From positions 16,858 through 80,857 of the forward strand of contig PAPD01000011.1 of assembly GCA_002708765.1 (NCBI GenBank): a stretch of 64,000 nucleotides of DNA, given 5' to 3'. Within the stretch, counting starts at the first letter, position 1, and every line of letters starts with the position of its first letter. A model generated the notes under the pieces. The model saw only the letters and a list, made by a program, of their open reading frames with translations, made no database searches and was not told the DNA's origin. The position numbers and the translations under genes were made by a program. The stretch comes from Gammaproteobacteria bacterium (lineage in GTDB: Bacteria > Pseudomonadota > Gammaproteobacteria > Pseudomonadales > Azotimanducaceae). Below are positions 16,542 to 24,198 of this stretch, one piece after another.

Positions 16542-18335
16542 ATGAAGCCCATTAAGGTTCTGCTAGGTTTTATCTTTTTGGCGGCTCTCGTTGCATGGAT
16601 CGCATATCAATCGAGATATGAGATTACTCGGGTGCAGCAAGGGCTACCCGCTTTTAGTCATTCTGCGGGCGAGGAAAAGTCATATATGGTGCCAATGTCT
16701 GATGGCATATCGCTTTCCACTACGGTGCAGTTGCCGCGGGGGGTTGCACCATTCCCAGTAGTTTTGATAAGAAGCCCCTACGCTCGTTTCGAAGCTATTT
16801 TGAGGGATCAGGTGTGCGGGCGATTTGTGAGGTACGGGTATGGTTGTGTGTTCCAGGATACGCGTGGTCAGGGCCGATCCGAAGGGCAGTGGGATCCAGG
16901 TAATAATGAAGCCACTGATGGTCGAGATACGCTATCCTGGTTAGTCAAGCAGGACTTCCAAAATGGTAATATAGGTATGATGGGACCGTCTTACCTGACT
17001 TTGAATCAGTATGCTGCCTCATCCGCGGGTCTTCCTCCTGAGGTCAAAACTTTTGTTCCATCGGTTTTTGCAGCTGATATGCGAGAAGTTCTCTATAGCG
17101 ATGGCATGTTTCGTCATGAGACCTTTACTGCCTGGGCAAGTATGAATAGGACAACTAACACTGATTTCGAAGGCACCGGAGAAGAATATCAGAGAGCCTT
17201 ACGCCACCTTCCTCATGAAGAAGTAGATACCAAAATATTTGGCGTTGAAATGCCCTGGTACCAGCAAATGATTAGTGTAGAAGAAAGTGAGAACGCCTTT
17301 TATGGCAGTGAATCGGGAAGACAGATAAGCCTAGTTCCCGAACGACTGGAGATTCCTGTCCTTATGATAGGGGGTTGGTATGATGTTTTTATTGGCCCTC
17401 AACTTGAAGACTGGCAGCGTTTGGCCAGCAAGTCCAATAGTCGTTTTGTGTTGGGACCTTGGACCCACGCTGGAAGCACTGGAGAGGCGTTTGACATAGT
17501 TAACGCGGATGGTGGCCTTTTTCAGTGGAAAGAAATGTTGCTTTGGTTTGGGCACCACCTAAAAGGGGATCAGCTTAAGGCAAGTACAGGGCTACATGTT
17601 TACGTTATGGGAAAGAACGAGTGGCGTCATTATGAGTACTGGCCTCCTAAAACGAAAGGGAAGTATTTTCGGTTAGTTAACCCTATAGATCCCAATGTCT
17701 GCATGAAGGGTGAACTTATCTCGACATCAGTTGATGAAAGGCTTGAAGGGCCCGCTGTGAGTTATGACTATAACCCTAAAGATCCCGTTGCCACTCTTGG
17801 AGGTGCCGGGATGCTGGCCTTCCTTTTGCCAGGATATGAAGGGGCAGAGCCAGCAAATGTTTTTCAGGGTGAACCTTGTCAGCGTCGTGACGTTATTTCC
17901 TATCTTACGGACACATTGGAAGAAGGATTGATGATATCAGGAGAAATTGGCCTGAGCCTTAGAGTTTCTTCTTCTGCGCCGGACACTTCATTTACTATGA
18001 AGCTCATAGAAGTTTTTCCCGATGGGCGTGCCATCAATATTCGTGATGCTATTACCTCTCTTGGTTATAGAAACGATTCTAAGGAAAGGCAGAGCTATAG
18101 TCCCGGTAGCCGGATAACGTTAGGGATAGATTCCTGGCCCATAGAATGGTGGGTTAGCAAAGGTTCCAGATTACGGCTGGATGTTTCTTCATCTGATTTC
18201 CCCAAGTATCACGCTCACACAAACAGAGCAGGCCCCTGGGCTAAGCAAGTGGGCACTGATATAGCGGCCCAAACTATTTATGGTGGAATATTAGAGATCC
18301 CGGTAAATCAGACTGAAAAGGTTATGACGCCCTGA
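16542..18335 (+). CDS. CocE/NonD family alpha/beta hydrolase, membrane-anchored
   Basis: A 597-residue X-Pro dipeptidyl-peptidase (S15)/cocaine esterase-like hydrolase. An N-terminal hydrophobic stretch (residues about 5-22) followed by a charged segment marks a signal anchor, placing the catalytic domain in the periplasm. The catalytic triad can be read as Ser150 in MMGPSYLTLNQ, Asp281 in GGWYDVF and His309 in GPWTHAG. The family nucleophile elbow is normally GxSYxG; here Thr replaces the last Gly. The C-terminal jelly-roll domain is intact. The substrate could be an ester or acylated amide. Its last 14 bases overlap the convergent NHL-repeat gene. Confidence 0.88.
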   Translation: MKPIKVLLGFIFLAALVAWIAYQSRYEITRVQQGLPAFSHSAGEEKSYMVPMSDGISLSTTVQLPRGVAPFPVVLIRSPYARFEAILRDQVCGRFVRYGYGCVFQDTRGQGRSEGQWDPGNNEATDGRDTLSWLVKQDFQNGNIGMMGPSYLTLNQYAASSAGLPPEVKTFVPSVFAADMREVLYSDGMFRHETFTAWASMNRTTNTDFEGTGEEYQRALRHLPHEEVDTKIFGVEMPWYQQMISVEESENAFYGSESGRQISLVPERLEIPVLMIGGWYDVFIGPQLEDWQRLASKSNSRFVLGPWTHAGSTGEAFDIVNADGGLFQWKEMLLWFGHHLKGDQLKASTGLHVYVMGKNEWRHYEYWPPKTKGKYFRLVNPIDPNVCMKGELISTSVDERLEGPAVSYDYNPKDPVATLGGAGMLAFLLPGYEGAEPANVFQGEPCQRRDVISYLTDTLEEGLMISGEIGLSLRVSSSAPDTSFTMKLIEVFPDGRAINIRDAITSLGYRNDSKERQSYSPGSRITLGIDSWPIEWWVSKGSRLRLDVSSSDFPKYHAHTNRAGPWAKQVGTDIAAQTIYGGILEIPVNQTEKVMTP

Positions 18336-19344
18336 ACCATCTTCGATGACTAGGTCCATCTTTGCCGCGTTTCTCTCCAGCGTGCTCGGGGTAGACGGAG
18401 GCAACATAAAGATCGCCCTCTCTATCCATTGCTAATTGATGAATGTACACAGATATTTTCTCTACGCGTTCTATGATATCGCCAGTATCTTCGTCAACAA
18501 TTACGAGATCACTCATTTTATCGCTTGCGTAGATCCTCTTGTCGTATGTCGCTAGGCTTAAAGGGGTGATATGTGTCCACTCATCTATGTATTCTCCTTG
18601 AGAACTCAGTCGCTGGATCCGATGAAACGCATTTTTTTCTGGTTGGATTCGTTCCTCAGCTATCTGGCCAGGCACGGTCATATAATCATGGAAGTTTCCG
18701 CCCACTAGGTCCGCTACCAGTATTCGACCTTTGCTATCTTGAGTGATTGCATGTGGTGTATTGAATTCCCCTGGCTTACGACCCCACCTGCCTTGTTCTC
18801 GCAGAAACTTCCCGTCAGCATCAAACCAGACTAGACGAGAGTTCCAATAGCCATCGGCGACGACTATATTTCCATCATCTTGCACTAGTACAGCGGTTGG
18901 ACCATTGAAATGGGTTTGGTCACAACCCCACTCTCCAAATGTCCCAAGTTCTAGGAGGAGCTCTCCGTCTGGGCTGTATTTCCTGACCGTATGTCCATCT
19001 CGATCGGTCGTCCAGAACATTCCGTCTTTTTCAATGTAAATAGTATGGCCACCAAGCGCAAACCCTGGTTGATCTGATGGCCCCCACTTACCCAGATATT
19101 TTCCTGCCTTTGAAAACATTGAAACACTGCTCTTCCCCATTTTTTCTTTCATGGCTAACGGATGAGTTGCCCAGTGTTCTATGTCGCGTGTAAAGAGATA
19201 GATAATTCCCTTATCATCTACCGCGACTCCGGAACCCATTTCAAATTCCATGTTTTCTGGATAGTTTGGCCAGTCAGCTAGCTGATATTGATTCCGTGAT
19301 GCCAGGCTTTCGGTGCTATTTTCTACGTCGTGATCACTGCACAT
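18322..19344 (-). CDS. NHL-repeat protein related to peptidyl-alpha-hydroxyglycine amidating lyase
   Basis: A 340-residue beta-propeller made of NHL repeats: GSGVAVDDKGIIYLFTRD, FNGPTAVLVQDDGNIVVADG and FNTPHAITQDSKGRILVADL are three of the blades. The repeat style and the segments after them resemble bacterial proteins labelled peptidyl-alpha-hydroxyglycine alpha-amidating lyase. No signal peptide is obvious, so true lyase activity on secreted peptides is doubtful; it may be a lactonase-like or binding propeller. It is transcribed towards the CocE-like hydrolase and diverges from the ALDH operon at 19498. Confidence 0.75.
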   Translation of the reverse strand: MCSDHDVENSTESLASRNQYQLADWPNYPENMEFEMGSGVAVDDKGIIYLFTRDIEHWATHPLAMKEKMGKSSVSMFSKAGKYLGKWGPSDQPGFALGGHTIYIEKDGMFWTTDRDGHTVRKYSPDGELLLELGTFGEWGCDQTHFNGPTAVLVQDDGNIVVADGYWNSRLVWFDADGKFLREQGRWGRKPGEFNTPHAITQDSKGRILVADLVGGNFHDYMTVPGQIAEERIQPEKNAFHRIQRLSSQGEYIDEWTHITPLSLATYDKRIYASDKMSDLVIVDEDTGDIIERVEKISVYIHQLAMDREGDLYVASVYPEHAGEKRGKDGPSHRRWFRAS

Positions 19345-19375
19345 TCTATATCTCTCCTAATAATCTTGACAGTAT

Positions 19376-19403
19376 CTAGACAGATTGAAGATCGGCTGTC
19401 TAG
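19376..19403. promoter_or_regulatory. inverted repeat in divergent promoter region (candidate operator)
   Basis: CTAGACAG (19376-19383) and CTGTCTAG (19396-19403) are exact reverse complements separated by 12 bases, in the 153-base spacer between the NHL-repeat gene and the ALDH-ACAD-CMD-cyclase operon. It is a plausible regulator-binding site for one or both; no regulator gene is adjacent. Confidence 0.4.
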
Positions 19404-19497
19404 GACTGCAAGCGAATTTCCGCTTTTCATCCTTTGGCATGGCCAATTGGCTCGGTTTTTCCTATCATGGAGTTTTATAAAAGTAAGAAGGAAAGAC

Positions 19498-20907
19498 ATG
19501 AGTACATACAACTTATTGATCAATGGGCAGCTGGTTTCTGGCTCTGAAACTATGCCGGTGCTGAATCCTGCCACAGAAGAAGTTCTCGCAGAATGCCCGC
19601 GTTCTTCGGAAGAACAGCTTAATGAAGCGGTGTTGGCAGCGAAAATGGCTTTTCGTTCTTGGAGCGAAACTTCCATCGACGATAGAAAAGCCGTCGTATT
19701 GAAAATAGCCGATATTGTGGAATCAAATGCCCAGGAACTGGCGCAGCTATTGACTGAAGAGCAGGGGAAACCTATAGGTGATGCAACCGGTGAGGTTTAT
19801 GGTATGGCCGCTTTTTGTAGATACTTCGCGAGTCTTGATCTTCCGGTAAAGGTTATCGAGGACAGCGATGGTCGCAAAGTAGAAGCTCACAGAACCCCTC
19901 TGGGTGTGGTAGGTGCTATTGTTCCATGGAATTTTCCTCTGATCCTTTTAGCTTTCAAGTTGCCGCCAGCACTTATTTCCGGTAATACAATTGTAATCAA
20001 GCCAGCCCCTACTACCCCTTTAAGCACTCTTAAACTTGCTGAACTGATCAAAGATGTTGCTCCACCAGGAGTAATAAACGTGATAACGGACCTTAATGAT
20101 CTTGGCGCTGCGCTGACAGCGCACCCGGACGTCAGGAAGATATCTTTTACTGGTTCTACGGCTACCGGATCAAAAGTGATGGCTGGGGCAGCAGGTTTGT
20201 TAAAAAGGATTACGCTGGAGTTGGGTGGCAACGATGCCGGGATCGTGTTGAATGATGTTGATCCTAAAGAAGCAGCGCCCAAAGTTTTTGATAGCGCTTT
20301 TCAGAATACTGGCCAGGTCTGTATTGCGATGAAACGTCTTTATGTTCATGAAGACATATATGAAGAGATGTGTGACGAGCTTGCTGCTTTGGCTAACGAT
20401 ACCGTAATTGGGAATGGGCTTGAGCAGGGCACTAAGCTTGGACCACTGAATAACAAGGCACAATACGAGCGAGTTAAGGAACTGATAGAAGAAGCAAAAT
20501 CGGATGGTAAAGTTATTGCCGGTGGCGAAGTCCCCGATCAACCCGGTTATTTTATCCGTCCGACTATCGTTCGGGATATAAAAGAAGGATCCAGATTAGT
20601 GGATGAAGAGCAATTCGGTCCAGTTCTTCCTGTAATGAAATTTTCAGAAGAGTTAGAGGCGGTTGAACGAGCAAATGCAACACCATGGGGCTTAGGAGGC
20701 TCTGTTTGGTCCACTGATCTTGACAAAGCCCATGCTCTGGCAGAAAAAATGGATGCGGGCACTATCTGGATTAATAAGCATTCAGAGCTGGATCCTACCA
20801 TTCCATTTGGCGGTTCTAACCAGTCTGGTTTGGGCACCGAGCTTGGTGCCGAGGGCCTAGAAGAATTCACGCAACTGAAAATTATAAACATGGCTAAGGC
20901 CTCCTAA
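19498..20907 (+). CDS. aldehyde dehydrogenase, first gene of the ACAD/CMD/cyclase operon
   Basis: A 469-residue aldehyde dehydrogenase with Glu241 in TLELGGNDAG as base and Cys275 in TGQVCIAMKR as nucleophile; PWNFPLILLAFKLPPAL binds NAD(P). I chose the ATG at 19498 because AGAAGGAAAG lies just before it and the protein then starts MSTYNLLINGQL in family style; an earlier in-frame start at 19330 would add 56 unrelated residues and overlap the divergent gene. Nineteen bases separate it from the next gene, an acyl-CoA dehydrogenase. Its aldehyde may be an intermediate linked to the two dehydrogenases downstream. Confidence 0.92.
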   Translation: MSTYNLLINGQLVSGSETMPVLNPATEEVLAECPRSSEEQLNEAVLAAKMAFRSWSETSIDDRKAVVLKIADIVESNAQELAQLLTEEQGKPIGDATGEVYGMAAFCRYFASLDLPVKVIEDSDGRKVEAHRTPLGVVGAIVPWNFPLILLAFKLPPALISGNTIVIKPAPTTPLSTLKLAELIKDVAPPGVINVITDLNDLGAALTAHPDVRKISFTGSTATGSKVMAGAAGLLKRITLELGGNDAGIVLNDVDPKEAAPKVFDSAFQNTGQVCIAMKRLYVHEDIYEEMCDELAALANDTVIGNGLEQGTKLGPLNNKAQYERVKELIEEAKSDGKVIAGGEVPDQPGYFIRPTIVRDIKEGSRLVDEEQFGPVLPVMKFSEELEAVERANATPWGLGGSVWSTDLDKAHALAEKMDAGTIWINKHSELDPTIPFGGSNQSGLGTELGAEGLEEFTQLKIINMAKAS

Positions 20908-20926
20908 AAAAAGATGAGGGTGTTTT

Positions 20927-22135
20927 ATGACGAATAATCTAGATGTTTTTCGTGAAGAAGTAGAGGTCTGGGTTGCTGAGCAATTCCCGAAGAGTCTCGT
21001 CGGATCGACAATGGGCTTGGAGGGCGAAACGAGTGAGGAAGCGAAAGCTGATTTTGAGTTGTGGCGACAACGGCTAGCTGACAAGGGTTGGGGCGCTCCC
21101 ACTTGGCCCAAGGAATATGGTGGTGCGGAGCTTTCCGATGCCGAGGCCAAAATAATCAGTCAGGAGATGGGTAAGCAGGGCGCTTTTAATCCTATCCCAC
21201 TTATGGCGGGCATGGGTGTTACCATGGTGGGACCGACTGTTCTCGAATATGGAACCGAAGACCAGAAAGCACGACACCTGCCAGGTATTGCTTCGGGAAA
21301 AATCAGGTGGTGCCTTGGCCTTTCCGAGCCAAACGCAGGATCTGACCTGGCTTCTCTTTCGACCAGAGCTGAAGATGATGGTGACACTTATGTGATCAAT
21401 GGTCAGAAGATTTGGACATCAGGAGCAGATATTTCTCAGTGGTGTGGGGCTCTTGTAAGGACCGATTCTTCAGTAGGGAAGCGGGATGGAATAAGTTTTG
21501 TGATGCTTCCTATGGACCAAAAGGGGGTCAGTACTAAGCCAATCCAATTGATATCCGGAATATCTCCGTTCTGCGAGACTTTTTTTGATGATGCCAGAAC
21601 TGACAAGAAAGAGCTACTGGGTCCCCTGAATGAAGGGTGGAGCGTAGTAAAAAGATTGTTGCAGCATGAGCGGCAAAGTCAGACTCAGGCACGAAGCCCT
21701 AGCGCTTCAAGTAACAAGCCTTCATTGCAGGAGCTAGCAAAAACATATGTTGGTGTTGATTCGGCAGGGCGACTAGATGATCCTGATCTGCGAGTTAGAC
21801 TGATAGAGCATCTTATGGATGTTCAGTCTCACTCGTTGACAGTAGGAAGAATTACAGAGGAGGCAAGGGGTAAGGTAGAAGTCAGTGCTGCAGCCTCCAT
21901 CCTGAAGAATTCTGCTACTCGTGTGGCGCAGGGTAATTCCGAGTTAACGTTAGAGCTGATGGGGAATCAGGGAGTTGGCTGGGAAGGAGAAAATTTTAGT
22001 GCCGATGAGCTGAGTAACGTCCGTGATTGGTTGTGGGGTAAAGCTATTTCTATATATGGTGGTTCCTATGAGGTTCAGAACAATATAATTTCAAAGAATA
22101 TTCTCGGGCTTCCCGAGACCACACAGAAAGGATAA
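20927..22135 (+). CDS. acyl-CoA dehydrogenase, probable subunit of a heteromeric enzyme (first)
   Basis: A 402-residue acyl-CoA dehydrogenase. The N-terminal WGAPTWPKEYGGAELSDAEA, the FAD segments GLSEPNAGSDLASL and GQKIWTSGA, and the C-terminal YGGSYEVQNNIISKNILGLP are those of the large FadE group that handles bulky acyl-CoAs such as steroid side chains. The C-terminal loop is GGS rather than YEGT, so the usual catalytic Glu is absent; a Glu in LLQHERQS may substitute. The next acyl-CoA dehydrogenase gene begins three bases after this stop. Adjacent unlike ACAD genes are the hallmark of alpha2beta2 enzymes (ChsE1/ChsE2 type), so a heteromer is likely. Confidence 0.88.
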   Translation: MTNNLDVFREEVEVWVAEQFPKSLVGSTMGLEGETSEEAKADFELWRQRLADKGWGAPTWPKEYGGAELSDAEAKIISQEMGKQGAFNPIPLMAGMGVTMVGPTVLEYGTEDQKARHLPGIASGKIRWCLGLSEPNAGSDLASLSTRAEDDGDTYVINGQKIWTSGADISQWCGALVRTDSSVGKRDGISFVMLPMDQKGVSTKPIQLISGISPFCETFFDDARTDKKELLGPLNEGWSVVKRLLQHERQSQTQARSPSASSNKPSLQELAKTYVGVDSAGRLDDPDLRVRLIEHLMDVQSHSLTVGRITEEARGKVEVSAAASILKNSATRVAQGNSELTLELMGNQGVGWEGENFSADELSNVRDWLWGKAISIYGGSYEVQNNIISKNILGLPETTQKG

Positions 22136-22138
22136 TCC

Positions 22139-23257
22139 ATGGCGGCGTTGACTGAAGTGCAATCTATGATCCGTGACCAGGCAAAGACCTGGATAAGAGA
22201 GGAGTCCCCGGTCGAAAAATTTCGTCAGATGAGGGATTCCGGGAGTGATTTACGTTATGTGCCTGAGACTTGGTCAGGAATGATTGAAATGGGATGGCCA
22301 GGCATTATTATTCCCGAGCAATATGGTGGGTCAGGGCTGGGATATCTGACTTTTGGCCTGGTATTAGAAGAGATTGGCAGACATTTAACAGCGTCACCGC
22401 TTTTTGCGTCGGCATTGGTTGGGGCCTCGGGTATTCTTATTGGGGGTAATGAAGAACAGAAGCAAAATCTGCTGCCCCGGATTGCAGACGGAAGTGCGAT
22501 TATAACGCTAGCGGTTGACGAAGGGCCTCGGCACGATCCATATCGTATGGAGATGGAAGCTAAGAAAAGCGGATCCGGATTTTTACTCGAAGGAACCAAG
22601 ACATTTGTCCAGGAGGGCCTAGCCGCGACAGATTTTATAGTGGCCGCAAAAACCAAAAAAGGAATAACTTTGTTTGTTGTCCCGGGCAATGAGAAGGGGA
22701 TTTCTCGTGAACCTATAAACACGATGGATAGTAGGGGGTATGCGAGCCTGAGCTTTAGCAATGTGCAAATCGAATCCACAAACGTATTAGGTTCTTTGGA
22801 TGAAGGTTCAGATCTGCTCGATAGAATTCTTGACTGCGGACGAGCAGGATTGAGCGCGGAAATGCTTGGAACCGGTGCCCAGGCATTCGATATGACACTT
22901 GATTATCTGAAGACAAGAGAGCAATTTGGCCGCGTAATTGGATCGTTCCAGGCGCTGGGACACAGGGCAGCGGATTTGTTTGGGAAAATGGAACTCAGTC
23001 GATCTTGCATGGAAGCTGCTCTGAGATCTCTAGATGATCAGGCAAGTGATATCCCTGAAAAGGTGTCTCTTTCAAAGGCAAAGGTTGGAGACTTCTTGTA
23101 TGAAATGTCCAATCAACTTATCCAGATTCATGGCGGGATTGGGATGACGGATGAATTCGATGCCGGTTTCTACCTTAAAAGGGCCAGAGTTATAGAAGCT
23201 TGCTTCGGTAACAGAGCTTTTCACAAGGATCGGTACGCTAGGCTGTTTGGTTTTTAA
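22139..23257 (+). CDS. acyl-CoA dehydrogenase, probable partner subunit (second)
   Basis: A 372-residue, more divergent acyl-CoA dehydrogenase. GWPGIIIPEQYGGSGLGYL and the C-terminal QIHGGIGMTDEFDAGFYLKR are family landmarks, but the middle FAD/substrate loop is degenerate (TLAVDEGPRHDPYRME). Neither catalytic-base position is filled: the helix site reads CGRAGL and the C-terminal loop reads EACFGN. This is the expected look of a non-catalytic or half-site subunit in a heteromeric ACAD with the product of 20927-22135, from which it is separated by three bases. It is followed after three bases by a CMD-like gene. Confidence 0.87.
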   Translation: MAALTEVQSMIRDQAKTWIREESPVEKFRQMRDSGSDLRYVPETWSGMIEMGWPGIIIPEQYGGSGLGYLTFGLVLEEIGRHLTASPLFASALVGASGILIGGNEEQKQNLLPRIADGSAIITLAVDEGPRHDPYRMEMEAKKSGSGFLLEGTKTFVQEGLAATDFIVAAKTKKGITLFVVPGNEKGISREPINTMDSRGYASLSFSNVQIESTNVLGSLDEGSDLLDRILDCGRAGLSAEMLGTGAQAFDMTLDYLKTREQFGRVIGSFQALGHRAADLFGKMELSRSCMEAALRSLDDQASDIPEKVSLSKAKVGDFLYEMSNQLIQIHGGIGMTDEFDAGFYLKRARVIEACFGNRAFHKDRYARLFGF

Positions 23258-23260
23258 TAG

Positions 23261-23668
23261 ATGTCTGCGCCTTTGCTAAGTAACCGAATACCTCTAGGTA
23301 AAGTGCAGCTATCTGAGAATCTTCTTGAAAAATATCAGGCGTTTCTTCTATCTACGATCGATTCTAACCACGTGCCTCCCGAAATTCTTCTTAGTTGTAA
23401 AACGAGAATAAGACAAATACACGGTCTGGAAGAAGAAAGTATAGATGGATTAGATGTTCCGGTTATCAGTTCTTCTTTAGATGAGTCTGCCCAGAAAACT
23501 GCTCTTGTTATCGCAGAGAAAATTACTTTTGATGTTCATGGAATAGATGATGGCGAGATGGATGAATTGAAAAGATTTCTTGGTGAACCTGGATGTGTCC
23601 AGTTGATTACAGCGCTGGCTTTTTTTGATGTAGAGAGCCGCCTAGAGCGGGTCTTGGGAGCATTCTGA
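23261..23668 (+). CDS. CMD/AhpD-like protein lacking the redox cysteines
   Basis: A 135-residue protein resembling the carboxymuconolactone decarboxylase/AhpD fold: LPPEILL-type helix (here VPPEILLSCKTRIRQIHG), then DESAQKTALVIAEKITFD and ELKRFLGEPGCVQLITALAF, which match the conserved helices. The CxxC motif expected after the 'R-R-x-x-x-G' helix is missing; the segment reads HGLEEESIDGL. It overlaps the next gene, a second CMD-like protein with a CxxU motif, by one base (TGATG). Pairing of a redox-dead and a redox-active CMD paralogue suggests a heteromeric assembly. The family call is moderately certain; function unknown. Confidence 0.6.
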   Translation: MSAPLLSNRIPLGKVQLSENLLEKYQAFLLSTIDSNHVPPEILLSCKTRIRQIHGLEEESIDGLDVPVISSSLDESAQKTALVIAEKITFDVHGIDDGEMDELKRFLGEPGCVQLITALAFFDVESRLERVLGAF

Positions 23669-24195
23669 TGTCGACTAGACCTAGATTGGAATCAGCTATT
23701 GAGGGTGAGTCGCCGAATTTCTCCAATGTGATGCTACATTCGGAGAAAATATTTCAGAAGTTCACTGACCTCTACGCTGAGTTCTGGAGAAAAAGTTCGG
23801 TTAGTCTTGAAATCAAAGAGATGACCCGGATCAGGAATGCGCGCTTAACCGATTGTGGGTACTGAAAAAACGTAAGGTTTGATTCTGCTCGTGAAGCGGG
23901 ACTAACAGAGGAAAAACTGAACAATGTAAAAGATGGCTATGAGAAAAACCTAGATGAAAAATCTGTTGCTGCTCTGAGGTTGACGGATGAAATTATCGGG
24001 ACCTCGAGCGTTCTGGATAAAGAAAAGGTTATGGATGTAAAAAACAATTTTAGAGAAGAAGAATATGCTGAGATCAGCCTTGGGGTTGGGCTTTTTCTAG
24101 GCATGTCCAAGGTATTGATTGCTTTTGGATTGGAGCCAGAAGACATGCAAACTACCCTGTTACCGACACCGGGGTCCGAGCAAAAGAAAGTCTAG
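23668..24195 (+). CDS. CMD/AhpD-like candidate selenoprotein (CxxU, in-frame UGA at 23863-23865)
   Basis: The frame from the ATG at 23668 runs 65 codons to a TGA (23863-23865), then continues open in the same frame for 109 codons to the TAG at 24193-24195. Before the TGA the protein reads RIRNARLTDCGY and after it KNVRFDSAREAGL, which together match the CMD/AhpD redox helix in which CxxC lies exactly here. The TGA occupies the second Cys, giving Cys63-Gly-Tyr-Sec66. The later part, ALRLTDEIIGTSSVLD, fits the second conserved helix. A SECIS-like hairpin lies 24 bases downstream. Sec-containing AhpD-like proteins are known from metagenomic surveys, as far as I recall. Alternatives are a TGC/TGT-to-TGA nonsense mutation or base-call error. 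Flanking genes are one base (overlap) and three bases away, so the whole span is one cistron of the operon. Confidence 0.75.
23863..23905 (+). promoter_or_regulatory. candidate bacterial SECIS element (UGA plus downstream hairpin)
   Basis: After the UGA, TTCTGCT (23883-23889) pairs with AGCGGGA (23895-23901) over seven base pairs, two of them G-U, around the loop CGTGA (23890-23894). Below an A/C mismatch three more pairs extend the stem to 23879-23905. The loop begins 24 bases after the UGA and has G in its second position. Known bacterial SECIS elements place the loop roughly 16-37 bases after the UGA and carry a G in the first two loop positions. Activity needs SelB, not visible here. Confidence 0.6.
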
Positions 24196-24198
24196 AAC

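Noticed and set aside
19330-19497. Longer N-terminus for the ALDH at 19498.
   Set aside because: The extra 56 residues do not resemble the family and would overlap the divergent gene; a good ribosome binding site supports 19498.
23668-23865. A separate 65-residue gene ending at the TGA, and a second short gene from 23980.
   Set aside because: Both are in the same frame, the 112 bases between are open, and the sequence joins into one CMD/AhpD-like protein; the TGA is best read as Sec or a point mutation.
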